64,000 nucleotides of DNA, taken from contig JBOGIG010000111.1 of the NCBI GenBank assembly GCA_050742455.1, forward strand, positions 5,307 to 69,306, read 5' to 3'. The DNA is from JBOGIG01 sp050742455 (GTDB taxonomy: Bacteria > Actinomycetota > Acidimicrobiia > Acidimicrobiales > JBOGIG01). This document shows, piece by piece, positions 35,929-43,876 of the stretch (within the stretch, counting starts at the first letter, position 1; every line of letters starts with the position of its first letter). Made by a program: the position numbers and the translations under genes. The notes below the pieces were generated by a model. The model saw nothing but the letters and a program-made list of their open reading frames with translations, searched no databases and was not told the DNA's origin.

Positions 35929-35959
35929 TCGGGGCCGCGGTCCCGAGTGACCGATCAGG
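35924..35959. terminator. Hairpin between convergent rluD and sigma factor genes
   Basis: CCTGATCGG (35924-35932) and CCGATCAGG (35951-35959) form a perfect 9-bp stem with an 18-nt GC-rich loop. The rluD TGA (35926-35928) is in the left arm and the sigma gene stop (35957-35955) in the right arm. No T-run on either side, so a bidirectional factor-independent terminator is plausible but atypical. Confidence 0.55.
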
Positions 35960-36908
35960 CGGCAGTGTGCAGGGCTTCGACTTCGGGACAGCCGGCCAGG
36001 AATCCGAGCGCCTCGGCCTCCAGGCTGCGAGCCCGGCGCACACCGATGCCCAATGACCGGGCCGTGGCCTCCAAAGACGCGGGCGGTGAACCGGTGAGCC
36101 CGAAACGCAGTTCCACAACCTGGCGCGGTAGGGGATTGAGCTTGTCCAGGGCCAGGCGCAGAGAACCAATGGCCATCTGATAGGTCAGCTCCTCTTCGAA
36201 GCCTTCCTCGCCATTGCTGATCAACTCGCCGAGGGTGGTGCCCCCATCTGCTCCCACCTGTTGGTCAAGGCTGGCTACAACCCGGGCCGCCTGGCGGGCG
36301 GTTTCCATCTGGGCCTCGGTGATTCCCGCCGCCTCGGCGATCTCGGCATCGGTGGCATCCCGTTCCAAATCGTCGGCCAGCTCCCGGGCGGCGATGTCTA
36401 TGTGCCGCGAACGTTCGGCCACATCCATGGGGAGGCGGATCGTCTGGCCATAGTTGTGTATGGCGCGCTGAAGGGCCTGACGCACCCACCAAGTGGCGTA
36501 GGTCGAGAAGCGGAACCCACGGCGCCAGTCGTACTTCTCCACGGCTCTCATCAGGCCGAACGAACCCTCCTGGATCAAGTCGGCTAGATCCACCCCGCGA
36601 TCTTGATAGCGCTTGGCCCAGTGCACAACCAGACGCATATTGGCCGTGATCATGGCCTTGCGAGCCTGCTCATCACCTAATTCGACCCGCTTGGCCATCT
36701 CAAGCTGTTCGGTCGGCGAGAGTAGGGGATAGCTGTCCAGATCGGCCAGAAGTGCCCGGACGCTGTCCGCGCTGTAATTGGCGTCGTTGCCTGTAGCCCG
36801 CGTCCGGGCCGGAGCGGGGCGCGCCGCAGCCGGCCTGGGTCCACGCGGAGCATGAGCAGAGCTAGTGACGATGGCGGCGCTCGTAGCTGACATGGTCTTG
36901 ACTGGCAT
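35955..36908 (-). CDS. Sigma-70 family RNA polymerase sigma factor (primary-like)
   Basis: 317 aa. Regions 1.2-2.4 are strong: YLREIG-like PLLSPTEQLEMAKRVE, MITANMRLVVHWAKRY, DLIQEGSFGLMRAVEKYDW, FRFSTYATWWVRQALQRAI, followed by regions 3 and 4. Region 4.2 reads ARSLGIGVRRARSLEAEALG where primary sigmas have a VTRERIRQIEAKAL-like helix, so -35 recognition may differ. The N-terminus is Ala/Pro-rich and lacks a long region 1.1. ATG 36908 has AGGAG five bases upstream. Likely a group 2 sigma rather than the housekeeping one. Confidence 0.88.
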   Translation of the reverse strand: MPVKTMSATSAAIVTSSAHAPRGPRPAAARPAPARTRATGNDANYSADSVRALLADLDSYPLLSPTEQLEMAKRVELGDEQARKAMITANMRLVVHWAKRYQDRGVDLADLIQEGSFGLMRAVEKYDWRRGFRFSTYATWWVRQALQRAIHNYGQTIRLPMDVAERSRHIDIAARELADDLERDATDAEIAEAAGITEAQMETARQAARVVASLDQQVGADGGTTLGELISNGEEGFEEELTYQMAIGSLRLALDKLNPLPRQVVELRFGLTGSPPASLEATARSLGIGVRRARSLEAEALGFLAGCPEVEALHTAA

Positions 36909-37004
36909 GTTCTCCTGTCGGGTGAGGGCTCTGACGAAAGGTCTTCTTGACCCTAGATAACGCCGCGGCGGCGTGAACCATTCCTTACCCAGAGGTGGCG
37001 CGTG

Positions 37005-38741
37005 TCACACGTGGGTGTCGGGGGGAGCGACCCGGGGGAGAAAGAATACCAAGCCGAACGCTACGAGGTATACGGCTATCTCGTAAAAGAGGGTCTCCTG
37101 GAACGATTTCGAAAAATTGAGTCCGATGGCCCTGGTGGCGGCCCCGGAAAATGCTGCCACGACGGGTTTGGGTGGTGAGGCTGGAGCCCCGGCGGCGGAC
37201 TGGGCTACAGCGGGCGAGGCCCCGGGCGACAAGGTGGGACAGCCCTTGGGAACGAACTGAGGATCGCTCGACCTGGACCTTTCCACAAAGCATCGGTCGA
37301 ACAGGGCCACGGACTGGTCCAGGGCGGAATGATTGGCCGCCAGTTGAGGTGATGCTGCGGCCACGGATTGCTCGAGGCGGGGATTCACCTGGCGAGCAGT
37401 GTGGGCGGCATTGATCGACAACAGTCCGAAGAAGACCACCCCGATGATGGCGATCCCGATCGAACCGCCCACCTGTTGGACGGTGGAAATGACCCCGGAG
37501 GCCGAGCCGGCCGCTTCGGACCGTATTCCGGCAAGGATGATGGTGGTTACCGGGGCGATGAACAAGCCGAGGCCCAATCCGGAGACGAAGAGGCTCGGAA
37601 CCAACTGCCAGGTGGTCACTCCTCGCCCGGCATAGTGCACTGTGGCCATCAGCCCGATCATCCCGGCCACGATGACGGCACATCCGATGCTCAGCAGCGT
37701 ATTGCCGAGTTTCTTAGCCAGATGATCCGAGGCCACCGACGCCAGGCCTGAACCAATGGCAAAGGGCAGCACGGTCAGACCGGTGTGCAACGCGCTGTAG
37801 CCCAGCCCGATCTGCACGAAGATGCTGAACGTGAAGAAGAAAGGGGCCAAGCCCATGAAGAACACCATGCTGAGCGCCGATCCCGATACGAAGGCCCGAT
37901 CGGAGAACAGCGACATGTGGATCAGGGGTGACCGGTTGGACCGTGATCTCCTTACCTCGTAGACGGCAAAGGCGGCAAGGAGGATCAGGCTGGCTCCCAG
38001 CATGGCCCAGATCCAAACCGGCCAGCCTGCCCCCCGGCCCTCGGTGAGGGGATAGACCAGCAGGCCCAGTCCCAGGGCAACCGCAATGGCGCCCTTCAGG
38101 TCCAGTCGCTTGGGATTCGGGGCGGTGGATTCGCCCAGGTGCCTCCACGCCGCCAGAAGGGCGGTGACTCCGATGGGCAGGTTCACATAGAAGATGGAAC
38201 GCCAGCTGAGGTGGAGGGGGTTCCAGCTGATCAGGATCCCACCGAGGAGGGGCCCCAGGATGGTTGCCAGTCCCACAGTGGCCCCGTAAATGGCAAACGC
38301 TTTGCCTCTTTCTTTGGGCTCGAAGGTGACCTGGATGACTGAGAGGACCTGGGGAAACATGATGCCGCTCATGGCCCCCTGAAGGACACGGGCAATGATC
38401 AGCACGTTGGCGTTCGGGGCCGAGGCGCACAGGGCCGAAGCCACGGTGAAGCCGGCCATCCCGATCATGAACAGCCTTCGCCGTCCGAACAGATCCCCGA
38501 GCCGGGCCGCAGTGATCAAGGTGAGGGCAAAGGCAAGTATGTAGCCGACCAGCACCAGTTGGATGGCGGCGAAACTGGCACGCAGGTTGGACTGGATCGA
38601 CGGTATGGCGGTGTTGACGATGCTTACGTCGACCAGTTGCATGAATGCGGCGGCCAACACGATGACCAGCACCACATAGCGGTTGGAGTGGCCCCGGCGA
38701 TGGGCAGCGATGGGCTCAGCGACAACCTGTGTCTGACTCAT
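37005..38741 (-). CDS. MFS transporter, DHA2 (EmrB/QacA) type
   Basis: 578 aa with about 14 membrane helices. Motif A-like GDLFGRRRLFMIGM after helix 2, and QLVDVSIVNTAIPSIQ at helix 1, are typical of drug:H+ antiporter-2 exporters. A soluble loop near the C-terminal part (about 480-545) precedes the last helix. The frame extends upstream to 39020, but ATG 38741 gives the family N-terminus; the extra 93 codons cross a repeated intergenic sequence. Substrate unknown. Confidence 0.92.
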   Translation of the reverse strand: MSQTQVVAEPIAAHRRGHSNRYVVLVIVLAAAFMQLVDVSIVNTAIPSIQSNLRASFAAIQLVLVGYILAFALTLITAARLGDLFGRRRLFMIGMAGFTVASALCASAPNANVLIIARVLQGAMSGIMFPQVLSVIQVTFEPKERGKAFAIYGATVGLATILGPLLGGILISWNPLHLSWRSIFYVNLPIGVTALLAAWRHLGESTAPNPKRLDLKGAIAVALGLGLLVYPLTEGRGAGWPVWIWAMLGASLILLAAFAVYEVRRSRSNRSPLIHMSLFSDRAFVSGSALSMVFFMGLAPFFFTFSIFVQIGLGYSALHTGLTVLPFAIGSGLASVASDHLAKKLGNTLLSIGCAVIVAGMIGLMATVHYAGRGVTTWQLVPSLFVSGLGLGLFIAPVTTIILAGIRSEAAGSASGVISTVQQVGGSIGIAIIGVVFFGLLSINAAHTARQVNPRLEQSVAAASPQLAANHSALDQSVALFDRCFVERSRSSDPQFVPKGCPTLSPGASPAVAQSAAGAPASPPKPVVAAFSGAATRAIGLNFSKSFQETLFYEIAVYLVAFGLVFFLPRVAPPDTHV

Positions 38742-38850
38742 ACCGGCCGATCTTTTCAGTTGGGAGTGACACCCAAGCAGCCACCGCCGGCTGGTTGTGC
38801 CGGCGCAGCTTACTGCACCGTGGTATGAGACGAAGGGACCAGTTCTCCCT

Positions 38851-38902
38851 CTCTTGGTCCAGTCCGATCCGGCAATCTCTTGGGCCAGTCCGATCCGGCA
38901 AT
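38851..38902. repeat. 26-bp x2 tandem duplication abutting the Pat-gene stop
   Basis: Copies at 38851-38876 and 38877-38902 differ at one position. The second touches the stop codon (38904-38902) of the minus-strand acyltransferase gene. The unit is not a multiple of three and lies in the spacer before the MFS gene. Confidence 0.92.
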
Positions 38903-41565
38903 CAGGCCAGTCGACGCAGGTCCAACTCCGGGCGGGGCTGAATAGGGCGGAGCGTGATCCGAGCGGCGATGACGAAGGACCCCTGCGGGGTGGCCCACAC
39001 CGGGTCCAGGCACAGGTCAAGCAGTTCGGGAATGTCCTCGACCATCCGGTTGACCCGCAGGAGGAGGTCCTGAAGGGAAGCGACCGACACCGGCGGCGCC
39101 CCGGACTTGCCGATGAGCAGTTCCGCTCCTCGTATCGATTCGATGAGACGTGAGGCGTCGGTGTCGGTCATGGGCAGGACCTGGAAGCGGGGATCGGCCA
39201 GTACCTCGTGGGCTGGTCCCCCAAGTCCGATGCCGATGACGGGCCCGAAAGAGGGATCGTGGGTCATGGTGACCACCAGCCCTACTCTCCTGGAACGGGG
39301 CGAAGACCTCTTATTGGTGCTCTCGACCCCGATCCCGTAATAGCCGATCAGTTGGGCCGCCGACTCGGAATCCAGGGTAAGTCCCTGTGCCTCGGGTCCC
39401 TGTGCTTCGGGCCCCCGTCTCTGGGGTCCCTGTGCCTCGGGTCCCGTGACGATCGGGCGGTGGGGGGCACCAAGTCGGCCTTCGAGCAGGGCGGTCGACA
39501 CCAGGAGGCGGGCGGCGGAGGCGTCTATGGCCGGGGGCTGGACGTCATGGCCTACTGGCTGGTCGAGCCATTCCGCGTATTTTGCCATACGGGCCAGGGC
39601 CAGCGCCGCCGCCTCGGGAAAGGCGTAGGAGGGGACGGGTCGGGCGCCCTGGTTCAAACCGGGAGGGATCCCCCTCAAGGCCAGAAAATTGGCAAGGACG
39701 GGCTTGGGGTGGTCTACCCCCTCCTGAGTGGCCGCCCGTGATATGGCGGCGCCAATGGCGGCCGCTTCGTCGCCAGGGCCCGGGCGACCCGACCTGTCCG
39801 AGGTCACCAGAGCGGGGATGAACAGAGCAATGACCGCATCCACGCCGGGATCAGCCAGAACACAGCGAAGGGCCACCTCGTAGTCGTCGGCCCCGGCGTT
39901 GACTGACAGCTCGACGGGATTGTTGGTCGTGGCCCGGCCTGCCAGCTGGGCTTCCAGAGTGGAGCGGGTTAGGCCCCCCAGGGTGGGCACGTCCAGTCCG
40001 AACCCGAGGCAGGCGTCGATGGCCAACTTGGTGGGTCCACCGGAATTGCCCAGGACTACTACCCGTCGCCCACCGGGCAGAGGTTGATGGGCCAGGGCCT
40101 GAGCCTGGTCGAAGAGTTGCTCGAGCGTATCGACGCGCAGGACCCCGGTCTGGCGGAACAGGGCATCGACGGCCATCTCGGAGATGCCTGGTCGGTTCCG
40201 GTCCCGACCACTCTTGACCACCACAATGGGTTTGTGTCGGGAAACCTGGCGGGCTACCCGGGAGAAGGTACGGGGATTGCCGAAGGACTCCAGATACAAC
40301 AGAATCACGTCGGTATCGGGGTCGTCCTGCCAGAAGTGCAGCAGATCGTTGCTGGACACGTCGGCCTTGTTACCCGCCGACATGAACGTCGATATGCCCA
40401 GGCCCCGGACCCGGGCCTCCTCCAGAATGGCTATGCCCAAGGCCCCGGACTGGGCGAGGAGACCCACCCGACCGGCCATCGGGGCCCGGGGCGCCAAAGT
40501 GGTGTTCATGCTCACGCCTGGATTGGTATTGGCCACTCCCATGCAATTGGGCCCCACTACCCTCATTCCGTTGCGCCGGGCCAGCAAGACGATGCCGCGC
40601 TCGGCAGCGGCCCCCTCGGGCCCGGTCTCGGAGAAGCCGGCCGACACGATGACCAGGCCCCCGACGTGCTTGGCCGCGCACTGTTCGACCACCTCGGCCA
40701 CCTGGATCGCCGGGACGGCTATGACGGCCATATCGACATCGTCGGGTACATCGATGACGCTGCGGTGGGCTCTCACGCCGGCCACAGAGTACGCCTCGGG
40801 GTGAACGGGATACACCGGGCCGGAGAACCCGCCGGCCAGGATGTTGCGCAAGATGGTATGGCCGAAGGAGCCGTACCGGCGTCCGGCCCCGATGACGGCG
40901 ATCGAACGGGGGGCCAGCAGGCGCGCCACCGAGCGAGCAGTGGACTGCCGTTCGCGGTCATGCATGGCGGCCACCGATGCCACTGTGGGCTCGATGTCGA
41001 AGCTGACCCGCACGACGCCGTCGGCAAAGGAGCGCTCGGCTGTGAAGCCGGCATCCCGAAATACCCCCAGCATGCGCCGGTTGTTGGGCAGGGTGTCGGC
41101 CACAAATCGCCGGATACCACCGTGTTTGGCCGCCCCGACCAGGTGCTCGAGCATGATGGTGCCAAGGCCCCGACCCTGGTGGGCATCATCGACCAGGAAG
41201 GCCACCTCGGCTTCGTCGCCGCCGGGGACCCGGTCATAGCGAGCCACGGCGACGATGGACGGTCCCAGGAGGGCGACCAGGGCCATGCGGTCCTTGTAGT
41301 CGACCTCGGTGAACCGCCGCAGCAGGGCAGGCGACAGCCGGGGCAGCGGTGAGAAGAATCGCAGGTAGACGGTTTCGGCCGAGAGGCGCTGGTGCAGGGC
41401 GTCGATCAGGGGTGCGTCGTCAGGGGTGACCGGCCTGACGTGGACGGTGCCGCCGTCGGTGAGGACGACGTCGGCCTCCCACCGGGCCGGGTAGACATCG
41501 GCCGGCTCGGGGTCGGGGGCCATCCCGCCACGGGCCCAGGCCATAGAGCCCGGGTCGGGTGGCAT
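38902..41565 (-). CDS. Pat-type protein acetyltransferase: GNAT fused to NDP-forming acyl-CoA synthetase
   Basis: 887 aa. An N-terminal GNAT domain (about 30-200; DDAHQGRGLGTIMLEHLV binds acetyl-CoA) precedes a CoA-binding domain (SIAVIGAGRRYGSFGHTILRN without full span) and a ligase-CoA domain (GLLAQSGALGIAILEEA). The C-terminal ATP-grasp part is shortened: after YYGIGVES only about 12 residues precede LVVTMTHDPSFGPVIG, so the segment with the ATP lysine and HKSD-like motif seems lost. A 15-bp x4 repeat codes GPEAQ just before it. Pat enzymes acetylate acyl-CoA synthetases. ATG 41565 overlaps the rrf2 TGA by one base. Confidence 0.9.
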   Translation of the reverse strand: MPPDPGSMAWARGGMAPDPEPADVYPARWEADVVLTDGGTVHVRPVTPDDAPLIDALHQRLSAETVYLRFFSPLPRLSPALLRRFTEVDYKDRMALVALLGPSIVAVARYDRVPGGDEAEVAFLVDDAHQGRGLGTIMLEHLVGAAKHGGIRRFVADTLPNNRRMLGVFRDAGFTAERSFADGVVRVSFDIEPTVASVAAMHDRERQSTARSVARLLAPRSIAVIGAGRRYGSFGHTILRNILAGGFSGPVYPVHPEAYSVAGVRAHRSVIDVPDDVDMAVIAVPAIQVAEVVEQCAAKHVGGLVIVSAGFSETGPEGAAAERGIVLLARRNGMRVVGPNCMGVANTNPGVSMNTTLAPRAPMAGRVGLLAQSGALGIAILEEARVRGLGISTFMSAGNKADVSSNDLLHFWQDDPDTDVILLYLESFGNPRTFSRVARQVSRHKPIVVVKSGRDRNRPGISEMAVDALFRQTGVLRVDTLEQLFDQAQALAHQPLPGGRRVVVLGNSGGPTKLAIDACLGFGLDVPTLGGLTRSTLEAQLAGRATTNNPVELSVNAGADDYEVALRCVLADPGVDAVIALFIPALVTSDRSGRPGPGDEAAAIGAAISRAATQEGVDHPKPVLANFLALRGIPPGLNQGARPVPSYAFPEAAALALARMAKYAEWLDQPVGHDVQPPAIDASAARLLVSTALLEGRLGAPHRPIVTGPEAQGPQRRGPEAQGPEAQGLTLDSESAAQLIGYYGIGVESTNKRSSPRSRRVGLVVTMTHDPSFGPVIGIGLGGPAHEVLADPRFQVLPMTDTDASRLIESIRGAELLIGKSGAPPVSVASLQDLLLRVNRMVEDIPELLDLCLDPVWATPQGSFVIAARITLRPIQPRPELDLRRLA
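39381..39440. repeat. 15-bp x4 tandem repeat in the Pat gene
   Basis: Units at 39381, 39396, 39411 (diverged) and 39426; on the minus strand they encode GPEAQ/GPQRR pentapeptides in the linker before the shortened ATP-grasp region. Confidence 0.88.
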
Positions 41566-42011
41566 CAGGACAGCGGAGCCAGGCGCAGATCGCTTCCCCG
41601 GGCGCGACTGGCGATGTCGGCCAGGGTGAAGGACTCCAGGTGGGACCTCATGTGCTCACCGACTTCGGACCAAACCGTCAACAGGACGCACTGCCCCTCG
41701 TGATCGCAAGCCCCGTTCTCGTGCGGCTCCCCAAAGTCCCCGGCCACGATTGGGCCATCGGCAGCGCTAACAATCTGGCTCAGGGTGATCTGTTCGGGGG
41801 GCCGCGCCAGCACATAGCCGCCGCCCACGCCTCTTTTGGAGCGGACCAGGCCGGCGCCCTTTAGAGCGAGCAGGATCTGTTCAAGGTAGGGCTGGGGCAG
41901 TCCGGTGCGCTCGGCGATGTCCCGGACCGAGGTAGGTCCGGTACCACCCTCGTGCAGAGCGAGGGACAACAGGGCCCGGCTGGCGTAATCGCCCCGGGTG
42001 GATACCTTCAC
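41565..42011 (-). CDS. Rrf2-family transcriptional regulator
   Basis: 148 aa. Winged-helix N-terminus (VSTRGDYASRALLSLALHE, DIAERTGLPQPYLEQIL, VRSKRGVGGGYVLARP) as in IscR/NsrR/CymR. A CDHEGQC pair is present, but I see no third cysteine within the next six residues, so Fe-S binding is uncertain. GTG 42011 gives the family N-terminus; the frame is open to 42155. Translationally coupled to the Pat gene (TGATG). Confidence 0.92.
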   Translation of the reverse strand: MKVSTRGDYASRALLSLALHEGGTGPTSVRDIAERTGLPQPYLEQILLALKGAGLVRSKRGVGGGYVLARPPEQITLSQIVSAADGPIVAGDFGEPHENGACDHEGQCVLLTVWSEVGEHMRSHLESFTLADIASRARGSDLRLAPLS

Positions 42012-42017
42012 AGCTAC

Positions 42018-42091
42018 ATGGTAGGCCCGGCCGAAGGCCGGGCAGCCCAATGTGATGGTAGGCCCAACCGGGCCCGGGCAGCCCAACCCGG
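42018..42091. repeat. 37-bp imperfect tandem repeat upstream of rrf2
   Basis: Two copies (42018-42054 and 42055-42091) share ATGGTAGGCCC and GGGCAGCCCAA blocks. They fill much of the 127-base divergent region between rrf2 and the phosphatase gene and could include operators. Confidence 0.6.
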
Positions 42092-42138
42092 CCCGGCGGC
42101 AGTGCCCAGAGGTCTCTGCCTGACTAGCTTGGTTATCC

Positions 42139-43284
42139 GTGCCGCTTCCTCCCACGCCGGTCGGCCCAAACTACGGCGGAGCTTGCCTGTCACAAGTCGT
42201 GCCCGGGCTGTTCGACGCCATGGCCAACAGGGGACCGGAGTGGGTGCCGGCCCCAGTGCACGGAGCTGGGGCAGTGGTCTTGCTGGTCCTTGACGGGCTG
42301 GGATGGCTGCAGCTCCAGGACCATGTGGCCGATCTGCCCCATCTTGCCCACATGGAGGGAGGGCCGATCACCTCTGTGGCCCCGACCACCACGGCCACGG
42401 CCCTTACATCATTGGCCACGGCAAGCGTTCCCGCCCGTCACGGACTGGTCGGATACCGGTTGGCCCTACCAGACAAGACGGTTATGAACACCCTGCGTTG
42501 GCAGGAGGGCGACGGGGAAAAGGCCGATTTGCGCCAACGGGTGCCGCCGTCGCAATTCCAGCAACAGGCACCGTTTCCGGGTGCCAGAGAGGCAGGCGTG
42601 CCCGAAGGGGCCGTACCCGTGGTGTCTCGTCAGGCTTTGGCGGGGACCGGATTCTCCGACGCCCACTTGCGAGGAAGCCGGTTCTGCGGATGGCGGGTGA
42701 CCTCGTCCCTGGTCGTGGAGGTGGCTCGTCTGGTCGAGGAGGGTGAGCCGTTCGTCTATGCCTATTACGACGGTATCGACAACGTCGCCCACCAGTGGGG
42801 GCTGTCGCGCCACTATGGCGCCGAACTGGCCGCCGTTGACCGGCTGGTCACCGATGTGCTGGCCGCCGTCCCGGCTGGCACCGTGGTGGTGATTACGTCG
42901 GACCACGGCCAGGTCGAGGTGGGACCGAACGAGGTCGCTATTCCGGCGTCGGTGATGGAACAGGTGGACTTTCTGTCGGGCGAGTCCCGATTTCGCTGGC
43001 TGCACGCCCTCGCTGGGCAAGTTGACGACCTCAGGGATCGGGCCGAAGCGGAGGTTGGCCACCTGGCCTGGGTCTACACCAAGGCCGAACTTGTCGAGCA
43101 CGGCCTCCTGGGGGGATCCCTGACCCCCGACATAGCGTCCCGTCTCGGTGACGTAGCTCTTCTGGCTCACGCCCCCGTCGGCTTCGCCGATCCCCGTGAC
43201 GGTGGCGACACCCCACTTATCAGCCGCCACGGATCCCTCACCGAGGAGGAGGTTTGGGTCCCCTTGTTGGCTGAGCGAGCCTGA
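42139..43284 (+). CDS. Alkaline-phosphatase-superfamily (nucleotide pyrophosphatase-like) protein
   Basis: 381 aa. Metal ligands of the superfamily are visible: LVLDGLGW, SVAPTTTATALTS (nucleophilic threonine), YYDGIDNVAHQWG, SDHGQVEVG and SRHGSLT. Related proteins hydrolyse nucleotide phosphodiesters or phosphates. GTG 42139. No signal peptide is obvious, so a cytoplasmic location is inferred. Divergent from rrf2 and 17 bases before bpa. Confidence 0.87.
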   Translation: MPLPPTPVGPNYGGACLSQVVPGLFDAMANRGPEWVPAPVHGAGAVVLLVLDGLGWLQLQDHVADLPHLAHMEGGPITSVAPTTTATALTSLATASVPARHGLVGYRLALPDKTVMNTLRWQEGDGEKADLRQRVPPSQFQQQAPFPGAREAGVPEGAVPVVSRQALAGTGFSDAHLRGSRFCGWRVTSSLVVEVARLVEEGEPFVYAYYDGIDNVAHQWGLSRHYGAELAAVDRLVTDVLAAVPAGTVVVITSDHGQVEVGPNEVAIPASVMEQVDFLSGESRFRWLHALAGQVDDLRDRAEAEVGHLAWVYTKAELVEHGLLGGSLTPDIASRLGDVALLAHAPVGFADPRDGGDTPLISRHGSLTEEEVWVPLLAERA

Positions 43285-43301
43285 TTGGGCAAATATCAAC
43301 T

Positions 43302-43850
43302 ATGGCCAATTCACCACCATCTGAGGACCACTCCGAAGTCATAGTCATACCTGACCACGCAGGGGAGGAAGAGCGGGCCGTGAAAGCTGGCACCAGGCCC
43401 CGACGTTCTGGCCCCGACGGGGGATCTGGTTCCGACGAGGAAGGATCCGAGTCCGTCGAGCAGCCGGCCAAGGTCATGCGCATCGGAAGCATGACCAAGC
43501 AGCTCCTGGAAGAGGTCCGTCATGCCCCCTTGGACGAGGCCAGCCGAGCGCGCCTGAAGGAGATCTACGAGACCTCGGTCCGGGAGCTGGCCAGTGGACT
43601 TTCCCCCGATCTGGCGGCAGAGTTGGACCGGGTGGCCATCCCCTTCGACAGCGCCACTCCGAGCGAAGCCGAGCTCAGAGTGGCCCAGGCCCAGTTGGTG
43701 GGGTGGCTGGAGGGCCTCTTCCACGGCATACAAGCCACCCTGTTCGCCCAGCAGATGGCAGCCCGGGCCCAGCTTGCCGAAATGCATCAACGCGAGCTTC
43801 CCCCTGGGCCGCCCGACGAGAATGGCCCAGGCCTGGGAACGTATCTTTAG
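43302..43850 (+). CDS. bpa: Bacterial proteasome activator (Bpa/PafE family)
   Basis: 182 aa, DUF2587 type. The core VEQPAKVMRIGSMTKQLLEE, LDEASRARLKEIYETSVREL and AQLVGWLEGLFHGIQATLFA matches the ring-forming ATP-independent activator of the actinobacterial 20S proteasome. The protein ends GLGTYL, like the GQYL tail that docks into the proteasome alpha ring. The first 55 residues are disordered and acidic. Implies the organism encodes a 20S proteasome elsewhere. Confidence 0.92.
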   Translation: MANSPPSEDHSEVIVIPDHAGEEERAVKAGTRPRRSGPDGGSGSDEEGSESVEQPAKVMRIGSMTKQLLEEVRHAPLDEASRARLKEIYETSVRELASGLSPDLAAELDRVAIPFDSATPSEAELRVAQAQLVGWLEGLFHGIQATLFAQQMAARAQLAEMHQRELPPGPPDENGPGLGTYL

Positions 43851-43876
43851 AGCCCTCCGGGGGATGCTCTTGGGCA

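Noticed and set aside
38742..39020. A 93-codon N-terminal extension of the MFS transporter
   Set aside because: It would read through a 26-bp tandem duplication and into the Pat gene's 3' end, and the transporter N-terminus is complete from 38741.
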